Notes: a model not told the origin generated them from the letters alone. Counted from the first letter of the stretch, positions 26,845 through 37,402 are shown. The stretch is 64,000 nucleotides of DNA from Desulfococcaceae bacterium HSG9 (GCA_030378005.1 JAUCGF010000080.1:1-64000), one strand, 5' to 3'. Translations and numbers: made by a program.

Positions 26845-29800
26845 ATGACTGAATTAAAATCCGAAAAAATGGGAATCACTTCGCTTTATAAAAATTCTGT
26901 AATTGCGGTCACAGTCTGGACTGCGATGCTCGCCGCTTTATTTGCATGGAATTATATGCACTCAAGCGAACAGATACTGCAAATGGCCAGGAAAGAGGCT
27001 TTGACTGTCTTCAGTAAGGACATCGCATTCCGGTATTGGGGGACAATACATGGCGGGGTTTACGTTCCTGCCACAGAGAAAACGCCGCCGAATAAATATC
27101 TGAAACATATTGCCGAACGGGATATTACAGCACCCTCCGGGAAAAAACTGACCCTGATGAACCCGTCCTACATGTTGCGCCAGATAATGGAAGAATATTC
27201 CAAATTATATAATGTCAGCGGACATATAACCAGCTTAAAGTCCTTAAATCCGGACAATGCGCCGGACGATTGGGAGCGCCGGGTTTTGAAAAGTTTTGAG
27301 AACGGAGTCGAAGAGGTTTTTGAAATTGTTTCTTCATCTGATGGAGATCATCTGCGCCTGATACGTCCCCTGGTCACAAAAGAAGGATGTTTGAAGTGCC
27401 ACGCGCACCAGGGCTATAAAACAGGCGATGTGAGAGGCGGAGTTTCCATGGCCGTGCCTCTGTCCGCCTATTACAACCTGCAAAATAATACCCTCAGGAA
27501 ATTGGTGATAACGTATAGTTTGATCTGGCTGTTTGGAATGATTGCATTCGGGTTGATCTTCAGGCGTACCAAAATACGAATGATTGAAAAAAAGCGTTCG
27601 GAAGCGGAATTACAGAAATATGCACACATCATCTCTTCCACCGCGGATCACATGTCATTCCTTGACCGAAATTATGTGTACCGGGCCGTGAACAATGCCT
27701 ATCTTAAAGCTAACAAAAAAACGCGCCAAGAAATCATCGGCCATTCCGTAGCCGATCTTCTCGGTGTGGATGTCTTTGAACGACTTGTAAAGGAAAAACT
27801 GGATAGCTGTCTGTCTGGTGAGAAAATAAATTATCAAGCGTGGTTTGATTTCCCGGATTCGGGCCGGCGTTATATGGATGTCTGCTATTATCCCTTGTTT
27901 GAGGACAACGGGTTCGTTTCAGGGGTGAGTGTATGCGTGCATGACATCACCGAACGTAAACTCAAAGATGATGAATTGCGCCGCCATAAAGAACACCTCG
28001 AAGAATCAGTGGCTGAACGAACTCTCGAACTGACACAAGCGGTCGAAAAGATGAATCGGCAAAAAAAGGCCGTTATGAATATGGCCATGGATTTGGAAGA
28101 AACGAACAATAAACTTGAAAAAAGAGAGCATGAACTTCAAAAGCGCGTAAAAGAGTTGAATTGCCTTTACGGGCTTTCCAGGTTGGTGGAAGACCCCGAC
28201 AACACTATTTCCGATATATTACACGGTGTTATTGAACTGATTCCTCCAGCCTGGAGATATCCGGATATCACCTCGGCAAAATTGGTATTGAATGGCGAGG
28301 AGTTCAAAACAGCGGATTATGCATCATCTAAGCAGGCACAACGTAGCGATATTATTGTTCATGGTGAAAAACAGGGTTTTTTGGAAGTCAGTTATCAAAC
28401 TCCGGAACCGGAAGCGGATGAAGGTAAATTACTGAAAGAAGAGAGTTTCTTGCTCAAAGCCGTCGCTGAACGTTTAAGCACAACTATCGAATATAAACAG
28501 GCGGCGGAGGCGCTGAAAGAATCCGAAGAAAAATATCGTTTGATCACCGAAACGTCAATGCTGGGTATTAGAAGCTTGGATATACAGGGAAACATCATTT
28601 TTGCCAATGACGCCACTGCTGAAATGTTTGGCTATACCCGTGAAGAGATCATTGGCAAGCATTTTTCAACGATGCTCGATAAAAGCAGTCTTGAAAAAGG
28701 TAACACCCTTTTTGAAAAACTGCTCTCCGGGAAAAGCGTTGAAGGTGAAATTACAGCCTTGCGGAAAAATGAAAGCAAGTTCCCTATGTATTTCAGTGCG
28801 GCCCCGGCTATCAAGAACGGTGAGGTCGTTGGAATAACCGGTGTTACTCAGGACATTACCGAAAAGAAAAAAGCCGAACTGGCGTTGAAAAAAGCCAAAG
28901 AAGCCGCCGAAGCCGCCAACCGTGCCAAAAGCGCGTTTCTCGCCAATATGAGCCACGAACTGCGCACACCGCTCAATGCCATCCTGGGCTTTGCCCAATT
29001 GTTGGGTCACGCCACAAACTTCAATTCGGAACAACATGAACATCTCGGCACTATCCGTCGCAGCGGAGACCACCTGCTGGCTCTCATCAACCAGGTGCTT
29101 GATCTCTCAAAGATCGAGGCGGGACGCGCCACCCTCAATGTGACGAATTTTGATCTCTGTGATTTATCAGATGAGATGGAAGAGATGTTCCGGCTTCGCG
29201 CAAAGAATAAAGAGCTTGATTTGCTGTTTGAACGCGCTTCGGACACGCCCCGTTATATACGAGCGGATAAAATCAAATTGCGCCAAATATTGATCAATAT
29301 ACTCAACAATGCGATGAAGTTTACGGAAACAGGCGGCATTACCGTGCGCGTAGATGCCGCAGAAACCGGATTTCTCCAAAAAACCCGATTTCCACAACCG
29401 CAAGAAGTTGCCTATAGATGTTTACGATTTGAAATTTCAGACACAGGCCCCGGAATTGCTCCCGATGAATTAGACAAACTTTTTGAAGCCTTTGTACAGA
29501 CCCGAACCGGGCGGGAGTCGCATAAAGGTACGGGCTTGGGACTGGCCATCAGCAAAAGATTTGTGATGTTGATGGGTGGAGATATTAAAGCGGAAAGCGA
29601 AGCAGGGCTGGGAACGACGTTTACATTCCAAATTCCGGTCGGCATGGCTGACGCATCCGCTATTGAAACCGGGAAACCGGATCGGAAAATCATCGCTTTG
29701 GAACCGAACCAGCCGCGTTATCGAATGCTGATCGTCGATGACATAGAGGACAATCGCCAGATTCTTATCCACTTATTGAATCAGTTTGATTTTGAATTGA

Positions 29801-30429
29801 AAGAAGCCGCCGACGGACAGGAAGCTGTTGAAATATGGAAGGAGTGGCGACCGCACCTGATCTGGATGGATATTCGTATGCCGGTTATGGACGGCATGGA
29901 AGCGACAAAGCGTATTCGGAATTCGGAATTGCGAATGCGGAATGGGGAATTACGAATGCGGAACAGGAAAGCTGAAAAAGCAGATTCTAATTCAATTCCT
30001 GATTCTGAATTCCAAAGTCGCAATTCCAAGATTATTGCCGTAACCGCCGGAGCTTTTCAAGAAGATCGGAGTGTTGCTATGGCCTCGGGTTGTGATGATT
30101 TTATAAGCAAACCTTTCCATGAATCCGATGCGTTTAACATGATGACAAAGCATCTCGGCGTTCGTTTCGTATATGAACAAAGTATTGGGACCGACTCTGT
30201 GAGAGACGCTGGCGCTGATAAAAACGTCCTGACTTCCGCAAGATTAAACGCCTTGCCCGAAGCGCTCACAGCCGCTTTGAAAATCTCGGCTATACGAACC
30301 GACCCGCAAGGCTCAAACGCGGCTATCGACCATATTCGGGAACACGATAAACTGTTGGCCGACGCTCTATCCGGTCTGGTTAAAACGTATCGTTTTGATA
30401 TTATACAAGAATTGTTAGCGGATGTTTAG
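26845..30429 (+). CDS. Membrane hybrid histidine kinase with c-type-haem sensor (DUF3365), PAS, GAF-like, PAS, HisKA, HATPase, REC
   Basis: The 1194-residue protein has membrane helices at about 16-37 and 219-240. They enclose a DUF3365/Tll0287-like periplasmic domain with a covalent haem site C182-L-K-C-H186, probably a redox or gas sensor. The cytoplasmic order is PAS (259-375), coiled coil, a GAF-like domain starting [12 protein letters not shown] (434-550), PAS (558-680), HisKA with H704 ([14 protein letters not shown]), HATPase (about 800-930), REC with D1009 ([11 protein letters not shown]), then a helical tail of about 95 residues. Two repeat-derived stretches are in frame: one in HATPase (nt 29362-29393) and one in REC (nt 29910-30032). 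It is one of seven kinases sharing this core. AGAGGA precedes the ATG. Confidence 0.93.
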   Translation: MTELKSEKMGITSLYKNSVIAVTVWTAMLAALFAWNYMHSSEQILQMARKEALTVFSKDIAFRYWGTIHGGVYVPATEKTPPNKYLKHIAERDITAPSGKKLTLMNPSYMLRQIMEEYSKLYNVSGHITSLKSLNPDNAPDDWERRVLKSFENGVEEVFEIVSSSDGDHLRLIRPLVTKEGCLKCHAHQGYKTGDVRGGVSMAVPLSAYYNLQNNTLRKLVITYSLIWLFGMIAFGLIFRRTKIRMIEKKRSEAELQKYAHIISSTADHMSFLDRNYVYRAVNNAYLKANKKTRQEIIGHSVADLLGVDVFERLVKEKLDSCLSGEKINYQAWFDFPDSGRRYMDVCYYPLFEDNGFVSGVSVCVHDITERKLKDDELRRHKEHLEESVAERTLELTQAVEKMNRQKKAVMNMAMDLEETNNKLEKREHELQKRVKELNCLYGLSRLVEDPDNTISDILHGVIELIPPAWRYPDITSAKLVLNGEEFKTADYASSKQAQRSDIIVHGEKQGFLEVSYQTPEPEADEGKLLKEESFLLKAVAERLSTTIEYKQAAEALKESEEKYRLITETSMLGIRSLDIQGNIIFANDATAEMFGYTREEIIGKHFSTMLDKSSLEKGNTLFEKLLSGKSVEGEITALRKNESKFPMYFSAAPAIKNGEVVGITGVTQDITEKKKAELALKKAKEAAEAANRAKSAFLANMSHELRTPLNAILGFAQLLGHATNFNSEQHEHLGTIRRSGDHLLALINQVLDLSKIEAGRATLNVTNFDLCDLSDEMEEMFRLRAKNKELDLLFERASDTPRYIRADKIKLRQILINILNNAMKFTETGGITVRVDAAETGFLQKTRFPQPQEVAYRCLRFEISDTGPGIAPDELDKLFEAFVQTRTGRESHKGTGLGLAISKRFVMLMGGDIKAESEAGLGTTFTFQIPVGMADASAIETGKPDRKIIALEPNQPRYRMLIVDDIEDNRQILIHLLNQFDFELKEAADGQEAVEIWKEWRPHLIWMDIRMPVMDGMEATKRIRNSELRMRNGELRMRNRKAEKADSNSIPDSEFQSRNSKIIAVTAGAFQEDRSVAMASGCDDFISKPFHESDAFNMMTKHLGVRFVYEQSIGTDSVRDAGADKNVLTSARLNALPEALTAALKISAIRTDPQGSNAAIDHIREHDKLLADALSGLVKTYRFDIIQELLADV

Positions 30430-30431
30430 AA

Positions 30432-30520
30432 AGAAATCGGATTTTTTAGAAAAATCCGATTTCTTAACGGAACCGAAAGACTCGAACGCGGCTATCGACC
30501 GTATTCGGGAACACAATAAA
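30432..30520. repeat. Kinase-island hairpin plus fragment of kinase 3' end
   Basis: The hairpin AAATCGGATTTTTT-AGAAAAATCCGATTT (30432-30464) lies directly after the kinase stop. It is followed (30471-30520) by a degenerate 50-base copy of a kinase tail segment. The hairpin may end transcription, though it lacks a clean T-run after the stem. Confidence 0.85.
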
Positions 30521-30589
30521 TCTCAAAAAAAATACCGCTGATTAGAAAGAACGTTCTTGGCATAGAGGACAAAGAGGAGGTAAAACACA

Positions 30590-32869
30590 ATGTTGAAAAA
30601 GCACCTAGGTAACTTATCTCTCAATACCTTATTGGTAATAACTGTCATTATCACAGTTGTTTTGACCATTACCATATATACAGTTATCACCTATAAGAGC
30701 ACCAAAGAGAAACGGTTTGCAGAGATAAAAGAACATTCCCAGTTGATAATTGATGTGACCCATCAAGTTGTAGGCGGACTTATTGCTTCCTACAATGTAA
30801 ATGAGTATGAGCAAGTTCTTATTGGTGAAATGGGACGCAACGATATCCTGGCAATTATCATTAATGATAATAATATGGGCAAAATTATCGGACAAGAGAC
30901 TTTTGTCAATGGTAAAATACGCAATGATCAATGGGAAATTATTGATTTTGATTCTCAGAACGAACTTCACAAAAATTTGTTAAAGAAAAATTGCTATGTT
31001 GTAAAAAACGATATTGTGTACAATGGGAATCTTATCGGGACTGTGGAAGTATATGGCGCTGACCGCTTCATGATTATCGAGTTGAATACAATTATTCGAG
31101 TATCGATAATGAGCGGAATAATCCTCTCACTTTTCCTTGTTACAACTTTACTTGCCAGTATTCGCCTTATTGTGGTTAACCCTCTCCATAAAATAACCCA
31201 TCTTATTTCAAATGCAGACAGCGATGGGATTCCTCTGAATAACATACCTGTTTCCGGTTCTTCGGAGATAAGCTCTCTTTCTTTCACTATGAATAATATG
31301 ATCGACATGATCAGGCAATCAAGAGTCAAGCTGCGGTCACATCAAGAAAACTTAGAGGGAATCGTGGCGGCAAGAACTCAAGAGTTGGTAAAAGAAAAAA
31401 AGAATGCTGACAGGGCGAATCTGGCCAAAAGTCGATTTCTTGCCAATATGAGCCATGAACTGCGCACCCCGCTCAACGGCATTCTGGGTTATGCCCAGAT
31501 TCTAAAACGCGATCCGAACGATTTGACGACGCAGCAGCACGGTCTTGATGTCATTGAGCAGAGTGGCCGCCATCTCCTGACTCTGATCGACGATGTGCTT
31601 GATTTGGCAAAAGTCGAATCCGGCAAAATCGAACTGTACCAGTCCGATTTTTCTCTGAACTCTCTGATCAGAGGCGTGAGCGAAATGATCCGCATTCGGG
31701 CCGAACGAAAGGGAGTTACGTTTTGTCTTGAAAAGTCCGCTAATCTGCCTGCCTACGTTCATGGCGATGAAAAAAGACTGCGCCAAATATTATTGAACTT
31801 GCTTGGTAATGCTATCAAGTTTACGATTGAAGGCCGCGTGACATTCAGAATTCAGGAGTGCGGATTGCAGAGTGCGGATTTGAAAGAGCCGCTTATCGCT
31901 CATAATCATAATCTTAATCATAATCTGAATCTGAAAGATCCGAAATCTGAAATTTCAAAAATCCGTTTTGCTGTCGAAGATACCGGTATCGGCATCACTC
32001 CCGAAGATCAGAAGAGTATCTTTGATCCGTTTGAACAGGCAGGCGACCATAATTATAAGGCCAAAGGAACCGGATTAGGATTGGCGATCAGCCGGAATTT
32101 AGCAGAATTAATGGGCAGCAAGTTGTATGTTGAGAGTCAAATCGGCTTGGGCAGCGCATTCAGGTTTGATCTTACCTTGCCGGTCGTTCAATATAAAAGT
32201 GAAATTAAGGAAATACGTCAGATTATCGGCATTAAAGGCAAGCCGCCGACAATTCTGACAGTGGATGATAATCGGGAAAATCGAATGGTGTTGCTGGATA
32301 TGCTGAGGCCGCTTGGGTTTAATGTTTTAGAAGCGGTCAATGGCCGGGACGGACTGGACAAGGCCATAGATTCTCAGCCGGATGTGATCATCACCGATCT
32401 GGTGATGCCGGAAATGGATGGCTTTGAATTGATTCGCCGCATTCGTCAATCACCTGAATTACAAAAAACAATTATTTTTACAGTTTCGGCGAGCGCCTTT
32501 GCAGAAGATCAGACAAGAAGTGTCACTACGGGCAGTGACGCCTTTTTGCCAAAACCGGTGCAGGCAGAGAATCTGTTTGAGCAGTTGGAGCATCATCTGA
32601 ATTTGACCTGGCTGGAACGAAAACCGGTCGAAGCGCCTGATCTCAGCGACCGGCCAATCATATTTCCTCCGCCGGAGACGATTGCGGAATTGTATGAATT
32701 ATCTATGGATGGCGAGATCGGTGAACTCGCGGAACGTGTGAGCGCTCTGGCTCAGTCAGATGCCCGCTTGGAGCCTTTTATAAACAAGATGAACCGTTTA
32801 ATCAAAATCTATCAACTGGGCCAAATCAGTGAATGGTTAGCGCCGCATATAAATAAAAAGGAGATATGA
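30590..32869 (+). CDS. Membrane hybrid histidine kinase, HAMP-HisKA-HATPase-REC
   Basis: The 759-residue protein has membrane helices at about 13-35 and 171-195 enclosing an unassigned periplasmic sensor. HAMP (about 190-245), HisKA with H289 ([14 protein letters not shown]), HATPase (about 385-545) and REC with D603 (IITDLVMPEMDG) follow, then a short helical tail. The HATPase domain has an in-frame low-complexity loop at about residues 420-456, rich in HNLN repeats and encoded by ATAATC/TTAATC-like DNA. Its core is only distantly related to the seven-member family. GAGGAGG precedes the ATG. The next gene begins four bases after its stop, so the two are co-translated and may form a kinase pair. 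Confidence 0.92.
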   Translation: MLKKHLGNLSLNTLLVITVIITVVLTITIYTVITYKSTKEKRFAEIKEHSQLIIDVTHQVVGGLIASYNVNEYEQVLIGEMGRNDILAIIINDNNMGKIIGQETFVNGKIRNDQWEIIDFDSQNELHKNLLKKNCYVVKNDIVYNGNLIGTVEVYGADRFMIIELNTIIRVSIMSGIILSLFLVTTLLASIRLIVVNPLHKITHLISNADSDGIPLNNIPVSGSSEISSLSFTMNNMIDMIRQSRVKLRSHQENLEGIVAARTQELVKEKKNADRANLAKSRFLANMSHELRTPLNGILGYAQILKRDPNDLTTQQHGLDVIEQSGRHLLTLIDDVLDLAKVESGKIELYQSDFSLNSLIRGVSEMIRIRAERKGVTFCLEKSANLPAYVHGDEKRLRQILLNLLGNAIKFTIEGRVTFRIQECGLQSADLKEPLIAHNHNLNHNLNLKDPKSEISKIRFAVEDTGIGITPEDQKSIFDPFEQAGDHNYKAKGTGLGLAISRNLAELMGSKLYVESQIGLGSAFRFDLTLPVVQYKSEIKEIRQIIGIKGKPPTILTVDDNRENRMVLLDMLRPLGFNVLEAVNGRDGLDKAIDSQPDVIITDLVMPEMDGFELIRRIRQSPELQKTIIFTVSASAFAEDQTRSVTTGSDAFLPKPVQAENLFEQLEHHLNLTWLERKPVEAPDLSDRPIIFPPPETIAELYELSMDGEIGELAERVSALAQSDARLEPFINKMNRLIKIYQLGQISEWLAPHINKKEI

Positions 32870-32873
32870 CATT

Positions 32874-35800
32874 ATGATAACAAACCGACCGACCACCGTT
32901 CTTATTGTGGATGATGAACCCCGCAATTTGGATGTATTGCATAATTATCTGCGAAAATCAGGCTTTAAGGTACTGGTTGCCATAAACGGCGAAGAGGCGC
33001 TTATACGTGTCAGGCGTACCATGCCGGACCTGATTCTGCTGGATGTGAATTTACCCGGCATTGATGGCTTTGAGGTTTGTCGCCGCATAAAAGCCTTGGA
33101 TGCCTCAAAGGATATTCCTGTTATTTTTATCACGGTGGAAATTGATACGGTGGATAAGGTAAAAGGGCTTGAAATAGGCGCTGTTGATTACATTACCAAA
33201 CCTTTTCAACCGGAAGAAGTCGTTGCTCGGATTAACAAACATCTGACCATCAGCAAACTGCAACAGCAGCTTGAGGAGCGAAATGACAGACTCCGGCAGG
33301 AGATTGCCGAACGCAAGCGGGTGGAGGTGGCGCACACCAAAACCCGGATAAACTTACAACGAGCCGAGGAAGGCCTGCAAGTTTACAATGAAGAATTGCA
33401 AAGTCAAAATGAAGAACTGCACGCTAATAATGAAGAACTTCTCGCGATTCAGGAACTGCTCGAAGAATCTCACCAGAATTATGTTAATCTGTATGACTCA
33501 GCCCCCGTTGGTTATTGTACTTTTGATAATGCTGGAACCATATTGGAAGCAAACTTGGCGGTCACCTGCCAACTAGGTGTTGAAAGAGTCACTTTTATCA
33601 AGAAAAATTTTTATCATTATATTGTTTTAGAAGACAGGGACAATTTTTATCACCATCTTCGCCGGCTTTTTGAGACAAAAGCCCGGCAGATTTGCGAAAT
33701 CAGGCTGGTAAAGAAGGATGGTTCACGGTTCTATGTGCAACTTGAAAGTGTTTTTATTCAGAAAGACAAAGAGCATTTCAGCCAATGCCACACAGCCATC
33801 AGTGACATCACCAAACGCAAGCAGGCGGAGGAGGCGTTGCGGAAAAGCGAATGTGAGCTTTCCACTATTTTCCACAGCGCACAAACGCCCATGCTTGTGC
33901 TTGATAAGGAAAGGCGCGTGCGCAGAACCAATCGGGCGGCCAGTGTATTTTCCAGAAAAACCGAAGAGAACATGCAGGATTCTTGTTGCGGAGACGCCCT
34001 CAACTGCATTCATGTCCATGACCATCCCCAGGGATGCGGGTTTGGCCCGAACTGCCCGGAGTGTCTTGTACGCCGGTCCGCTTTGGAGACGATTAAGACA
34101 GGCATTGCGCACAGCGAAGTGGAAACATTATTCCCCATTGTACGAGACGGCAAAGAACATAAGTTTTGCATTTTGATCTCAACTAATCGCATCGAAATAG
34201 GCAACGAGCAAATGGCGCTGGTGAATATTCAAGACATCACCGAGCGCAAGCTGATGGGAAAAAAAATAGAAGAAAGCCTAATTGATTTAAAATTAGCACA
34301 GGAAATCGCCAATATCGGAAACTGGCAGTTTGATCCCGAAATAGGTATTCCTGTCTGGTCAGATCAAGTCTATCAGATTTACAATAGAGCCCCGCAACAG
34401 GGGCCGCCCAACATTGACGAATATAAACAGATTTACGACGAAGATCAGTTTGCCATATTCATCACAGCTTTTCAGGGAGCAATTAAAAACGGAAAACCCT
34501 ATGATATTACCTTAAAATTGAAACTATCCGGCAGGATTGAAAAATGGATTCATGCCATTTGTCAACCTGAAAAGAAAAAAGGCAAAGCCGGCCATTTCCT
34601 CAGGGGAACCATTCAGGATATCACCGAACTGAAAATAGCAGAAGAAGCTATACAAAACTATACTCACCAACTAAATGAACGTCTGAAAGAACTAAATTGC
34701 TTTTATAGTATTTCCGACCTCGTTGAGAAACCGGGTATTTCACTGGAAGAAATCATGCAGGGCACAGTTGAACTTATCCCGCCTTCCTTTCAGCATCCCG
34801 AGGTGACTTGCGCCCGAATCACTTTAAACGGAAAACAATTTGCAACCGACAACTTTGCCGAAAGCGATTGGAAGCAAACCAGCGATATCATTGTTCAAAA
34901 TGAAGTGGCCGGCAATTTGAATGTTTATCTGGTGGAAAAATCGGCAAGTGATGAAGAACCTTTCTTGAAAGAAGAAAGAAAACTGATTCGCGCTATAACC
35001 GAAAGGCTGGGCCGGATCATTGAACGAATCCAATTGCAAAAAACTTTGCAGGAAAAAGAGGAAAGACTAAGTGCTTTTATGAACGCGGCCACAGACGGAT
35101 TCATACTTTTCGATTCGGAATTAAATTATCTTGATATCAACAATGCTGCGCTGAAAGTGGCAAAATCAGATCGAAAAGATATCATCGGAAAGAATATTTT
35201 GGATATAGTTCCAAATGTTAAAAAAACAGGCAGATACGATAAATATAAACAAGTGATTGAGACAGGTGACCCACTTTTTATTCATGATTTGGTACCTCAT
35301 CCAAAGTTTGGGAAAGTACGATTCGAGACAAAGGTTTTCAAAGTAGGAGATGGTCTTGGATATATTTTCACTGACATCACCGAACGCAAGCAGGCGGAGC
35401 AGGCGTTGCATGAGAATCTGAAAAAATATGAGACTCTTTTTGGGGCATTCCCCCTTGGTATAACTGTCTCAAATAATTTAGGCGAAATCATCGAAACCAA
35501 TAAAATGGCGGAAAAGCTTCTGGGCCTTTCGGATGAAGAACACGAACAGAGGGCAATTGATGGCGTCGAATGGAAAATTGTCAACGTCGATGGGACTCCC
35601 ATGCTCCCCGAAGAATACGCCAGTGTCAGGGCACTAAAAGAAAATCGACTGATTGGGGATGTAGAAATGGGGATCGTAAAAAGTAACGGAGAAATCACCT
35701 TGATTAACGTAACCGCCGCCCCAATCCCTCTTGAAAAATATGGCGTGGTCGTCACGTATTTTGATATCACCGACCGCAAGCGGTCGGAGAAGGAACTCAA

Positions 35801-37304
35801 AAAAGCCAAACAAGCCGCCGAGGTTGCCAATCAAGCCAAAAGCGCGTTTCTTGCCAACATGAGCCATGAACTGCGCACACCGCTCAATGCCATTCTGGGC
35901 TTTGCCCAATTGTTGGGTCACGCTACAAACCTTGATTCGGAACAACAGGATCATTTAAGCACTATCCATCGCAGCGGAGACCACCTGCTGGCTCTCATCA
36001 ACCAGGTGCTTGATCTGTCAAAAATCGAGGCGGGACGCGCCGAACTTGATGTGACGAATTTCGATCTCTGTAATTTATTGGATGAGATGGAAGAGATGTT
36101 TCGGCTGCGGGCAAAAAATAAAAGACTTGAATTGCTGTTTGAACGCGCTTCGGATATACCCCGTTATATACGAACGGATAAAGTCAAATTGCGCCAAATA
36201 TTGATCAACATCGTCAATAATGCGCTGAAGTTTACGAAAACCGGCGGAATTGCTGTACGTGTAAAGAAGACCTTCGAGCCGAACCCGGTACAAGAGGCCA
36301 AAAGCTCGGAGGGCTTACTGACTTTTGAAATTTCAGACTCAGGCCCCGGAATCGCCCCTGATGAATTAAACAAACTTTTTGAAGCCTTTATGCAGACTCA
36401 AACCGGACGGGAGTCGCATAAAGGAACGGGCTTGGGGCTGGCCATCAGCAAAAGGTTTGTGAAATTAATGGGCGGAGAAATTAAAGCGGAAAGCGAAATC
36501 GGGCAGGGAACGACGTTTACAGTTGAAATTCCGGCCGGCATGGCTGACGCATCCGATATCGAAACCGGGAAACCGGCTCGAAAAATCATCGCTTTGGAAC
36601 CGAACCAGCCGCGTTACCGGATGCTGATCGTCGATGACATAGAGGACAACCGCCAGATTCTTATCCACTTATTGAATCAGTTTGATTTTGAACTGAAAGA
36701 AGCCGCCGACGGACGCGAAGCTGTTGAAATATGGAAAGAATGGCGGCCGCACCTGATCTGGATGGATATTCGTATGCCGGTCATGGACGGCATGGAAGCG
36801 ACAAAGCGCATTCGGAATTCGGAATTACGAATGGGGAACGGGGAATATGCAACAACGGATTCTAATTCAATTCCTGATTCTGAATTCCAAAGTCGCAATT
36901 CCAAGATTATTGCTGTAACGGCCATCGCTTTTGAAGATAAGCTGGCCCCTGTTATGGCCTCAGGGTTCGATGATATTTTGCGTAAACCTTTCCACACATC
37001 CGATGTGTATAACCTGATGACAAAGCATCTCGGTGTTCGTTTCGTGTATGAACAAAGCATTGAAACCGATTCCATCAGAGACACTGGCCCTGATAAAAAT
37101 GTCCTGACTTCCGCAAGATTAAACGCCTTGCCCGAAGAGCAGCGCACCGCTTTGAAAATCTCGGCTATCAGGACAGACCCGAAAGGCTCGAACGCGACTA
37201 TCGACCGTATTCGGGAACACGATAAACCGTTGGCCGACGCTCTAACCGAGTTGGTCAAAACGTATCGTTTTGATATTATACAAGAATTATTTCAGGATGT
37301 TTAG
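32874..37304 (+). CDS. REC-multi-PAS/GAF hybrid histidine kinase (1476 aa)
   Basis: This soluble protein begins with REC (D57 in LILLDVNLPG) and a long coiled coil (125-205). PAS1 (204-325) and PAS2 (323-460) follow; PAS2 has a cysteine cluster (CCGDALNC, GCGFGPNCPEC) that may bind metal or respond to redox. Then come PAS3 (473-590), a GAF-like domain (603-725), PAS4 (732-842), PAS5 (848-970), HisKA with H998, HATPase (about 1100-1225), REC with D1298 and the common helical tail. Its HATPase loop is a different repeat type (nt 36264-36316) from most sisters and matches only the 60226 gene. The REC loop palindrome is present. It is coupled to the 30590 kinase by a four-base gap with AAGGAG, so its first receiver may be that kinase's target. 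Confidence 0.93.
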   Translation: MITNRPTTVLIVDDEPRNLDVLHNYLRKSGFKVLVAINGEEALIRVRRTMPDLILLDVNLPGIDGFEVCRRIKALDASKDIPVIFITVEIDTVDKVKGLEIGAVDYITKPFQPEEVVARINKHLTISKLQQQLEERNDRLRQEIAERKRVEVAHTKTRINLQRAEEGLQVYNEELQSQNEELHANNEELLAIQELLEESHQNYVNLYDSAPVGYCTFDNAGTILEANLAVTCQLGVERVTFIKKNFYHYIVLEDRDNFYHHLRRLFETKARQICEIRLVKKDGSRFYVQLESVFIQKDKEHFSQCHTAISDITKRKQAEEALRKSECELSTIFHSAQTPMLVLDKERRVRRTNRAASVFSRKTEENMQDSCCGDALNCIHVHDHPQGCGFGPNCPECLVRRSALETIKTGIAHSEVETLFPIVRDGKEHKFCILISTNRIEIGNEQMALVNIQDITERKLMGKKIEESLIDLKLAQEIANIGNWQFDPEIGIPVWSDQVYQIYNRAPQQGPPNIDEYKQIYDEDQFAIFITAFQGAIKNGKPYDITLKLKLSGRIEKWIHAICQPEKKKGKAGHFLRGTIQDITELKIAEEAIQNYTHQLNERLKELNCFYSISDLVEKPGISLEEIMQGTVELIPPSFQHPEVTCARITLNGKQFATDNFAESDWKQTSDIIVQNEVAGNLNVYLVEKSASDEEPFLKEERKLIRAITERLGRIIERIQLQKTLQEKEERLSAFMNAATDGFILFDSELNYLDINNAALKVAKSDRKDIIGKNILDIVPNVKKTGRYDKYKQVIETGDPLFIHDLVPHPKFGKVRFETKVFKVGDGLGYIFTDITERKQAEQALHENLKKYETLFGAFPLGITVSNNLGEIIETNKMAEKLLGLSDEEHEQRAIDGVEWKIVNVDGTPMLPEEYASVRALKENRLIGDVEMGIVKSNGEITLINVTAAPIPLEKYGVVVTYFDITDRKRSEKELKKAKQAAEVANQAKSAFLANMSHELRTPLNAILGFAQLLGHATNLDSEQQDHLSTIHRSGDHLLALINQVLDLSKIEAGRAELDVTNFDLCNLLDEMEEMFRLRAKNKRLELLFERASDIPRYIRTDKVKLRQILINIVNNALKFTKTGGIAVRVKKTFEPNPVQEAKSSEGLLTFEISDSGPGIAPDELNKLFEAFMQTQTGRESHKGTGLGLAISKRFVKLMGGEIKAESEIGQGTTFTVEIPAGMADASDIETGKPARKIIALEPNQPRYRMLIVDDIEDNRQILIHLLNQFDFELKEAADGREAVEIWKEWRPHLIWMDIRMPVMDGMEATKRIRNSELRMGNGEYATTDSNSIPDSEFQSRNSKIIAVTAIAFEDKLAPVMASGFDDILRKPFHTSDVYNLMTKHLGVRFVYEQSIETDSIRDTGPDKNVLTSARLNALPEEQRTALKISAIRTDPKGSNATIDRIREHDKPLADALTELVKTYRFDIIQELFQDV

Positions 37305-37306
37305 AA

Positions 37307-37402
37307 AGAAATCGGATTTTTTAGAAAAATCCGATTTCTCAGAGGAGTTTTAAAGAGGATGTTTCAAAAAAAATCGGGTTTTTTAGAAAAACCCGATTTC
37401 TT
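37307..37402. repeat. Two kinase-island hairpins in tandem
   Basis: Hairpins at 37307-37339 and 37369-37402 are separated by a spacer (TCAGAGGAGTTTTAAAGAGG) that also separates the hairpin pair at 54857-54950. The second copy has GGG/CCC in place of GGA/TCC, a compensated change that keeps pairing. Confidence 0.88.

Noticed and set aside
29781-30029. Recurring minus-strand frames of about 60-190 codons at the end of every core-family kinase
   Set aside because: They recur only because the kinase cores are near copies; all are antisense to the REC and tail coding sequence.
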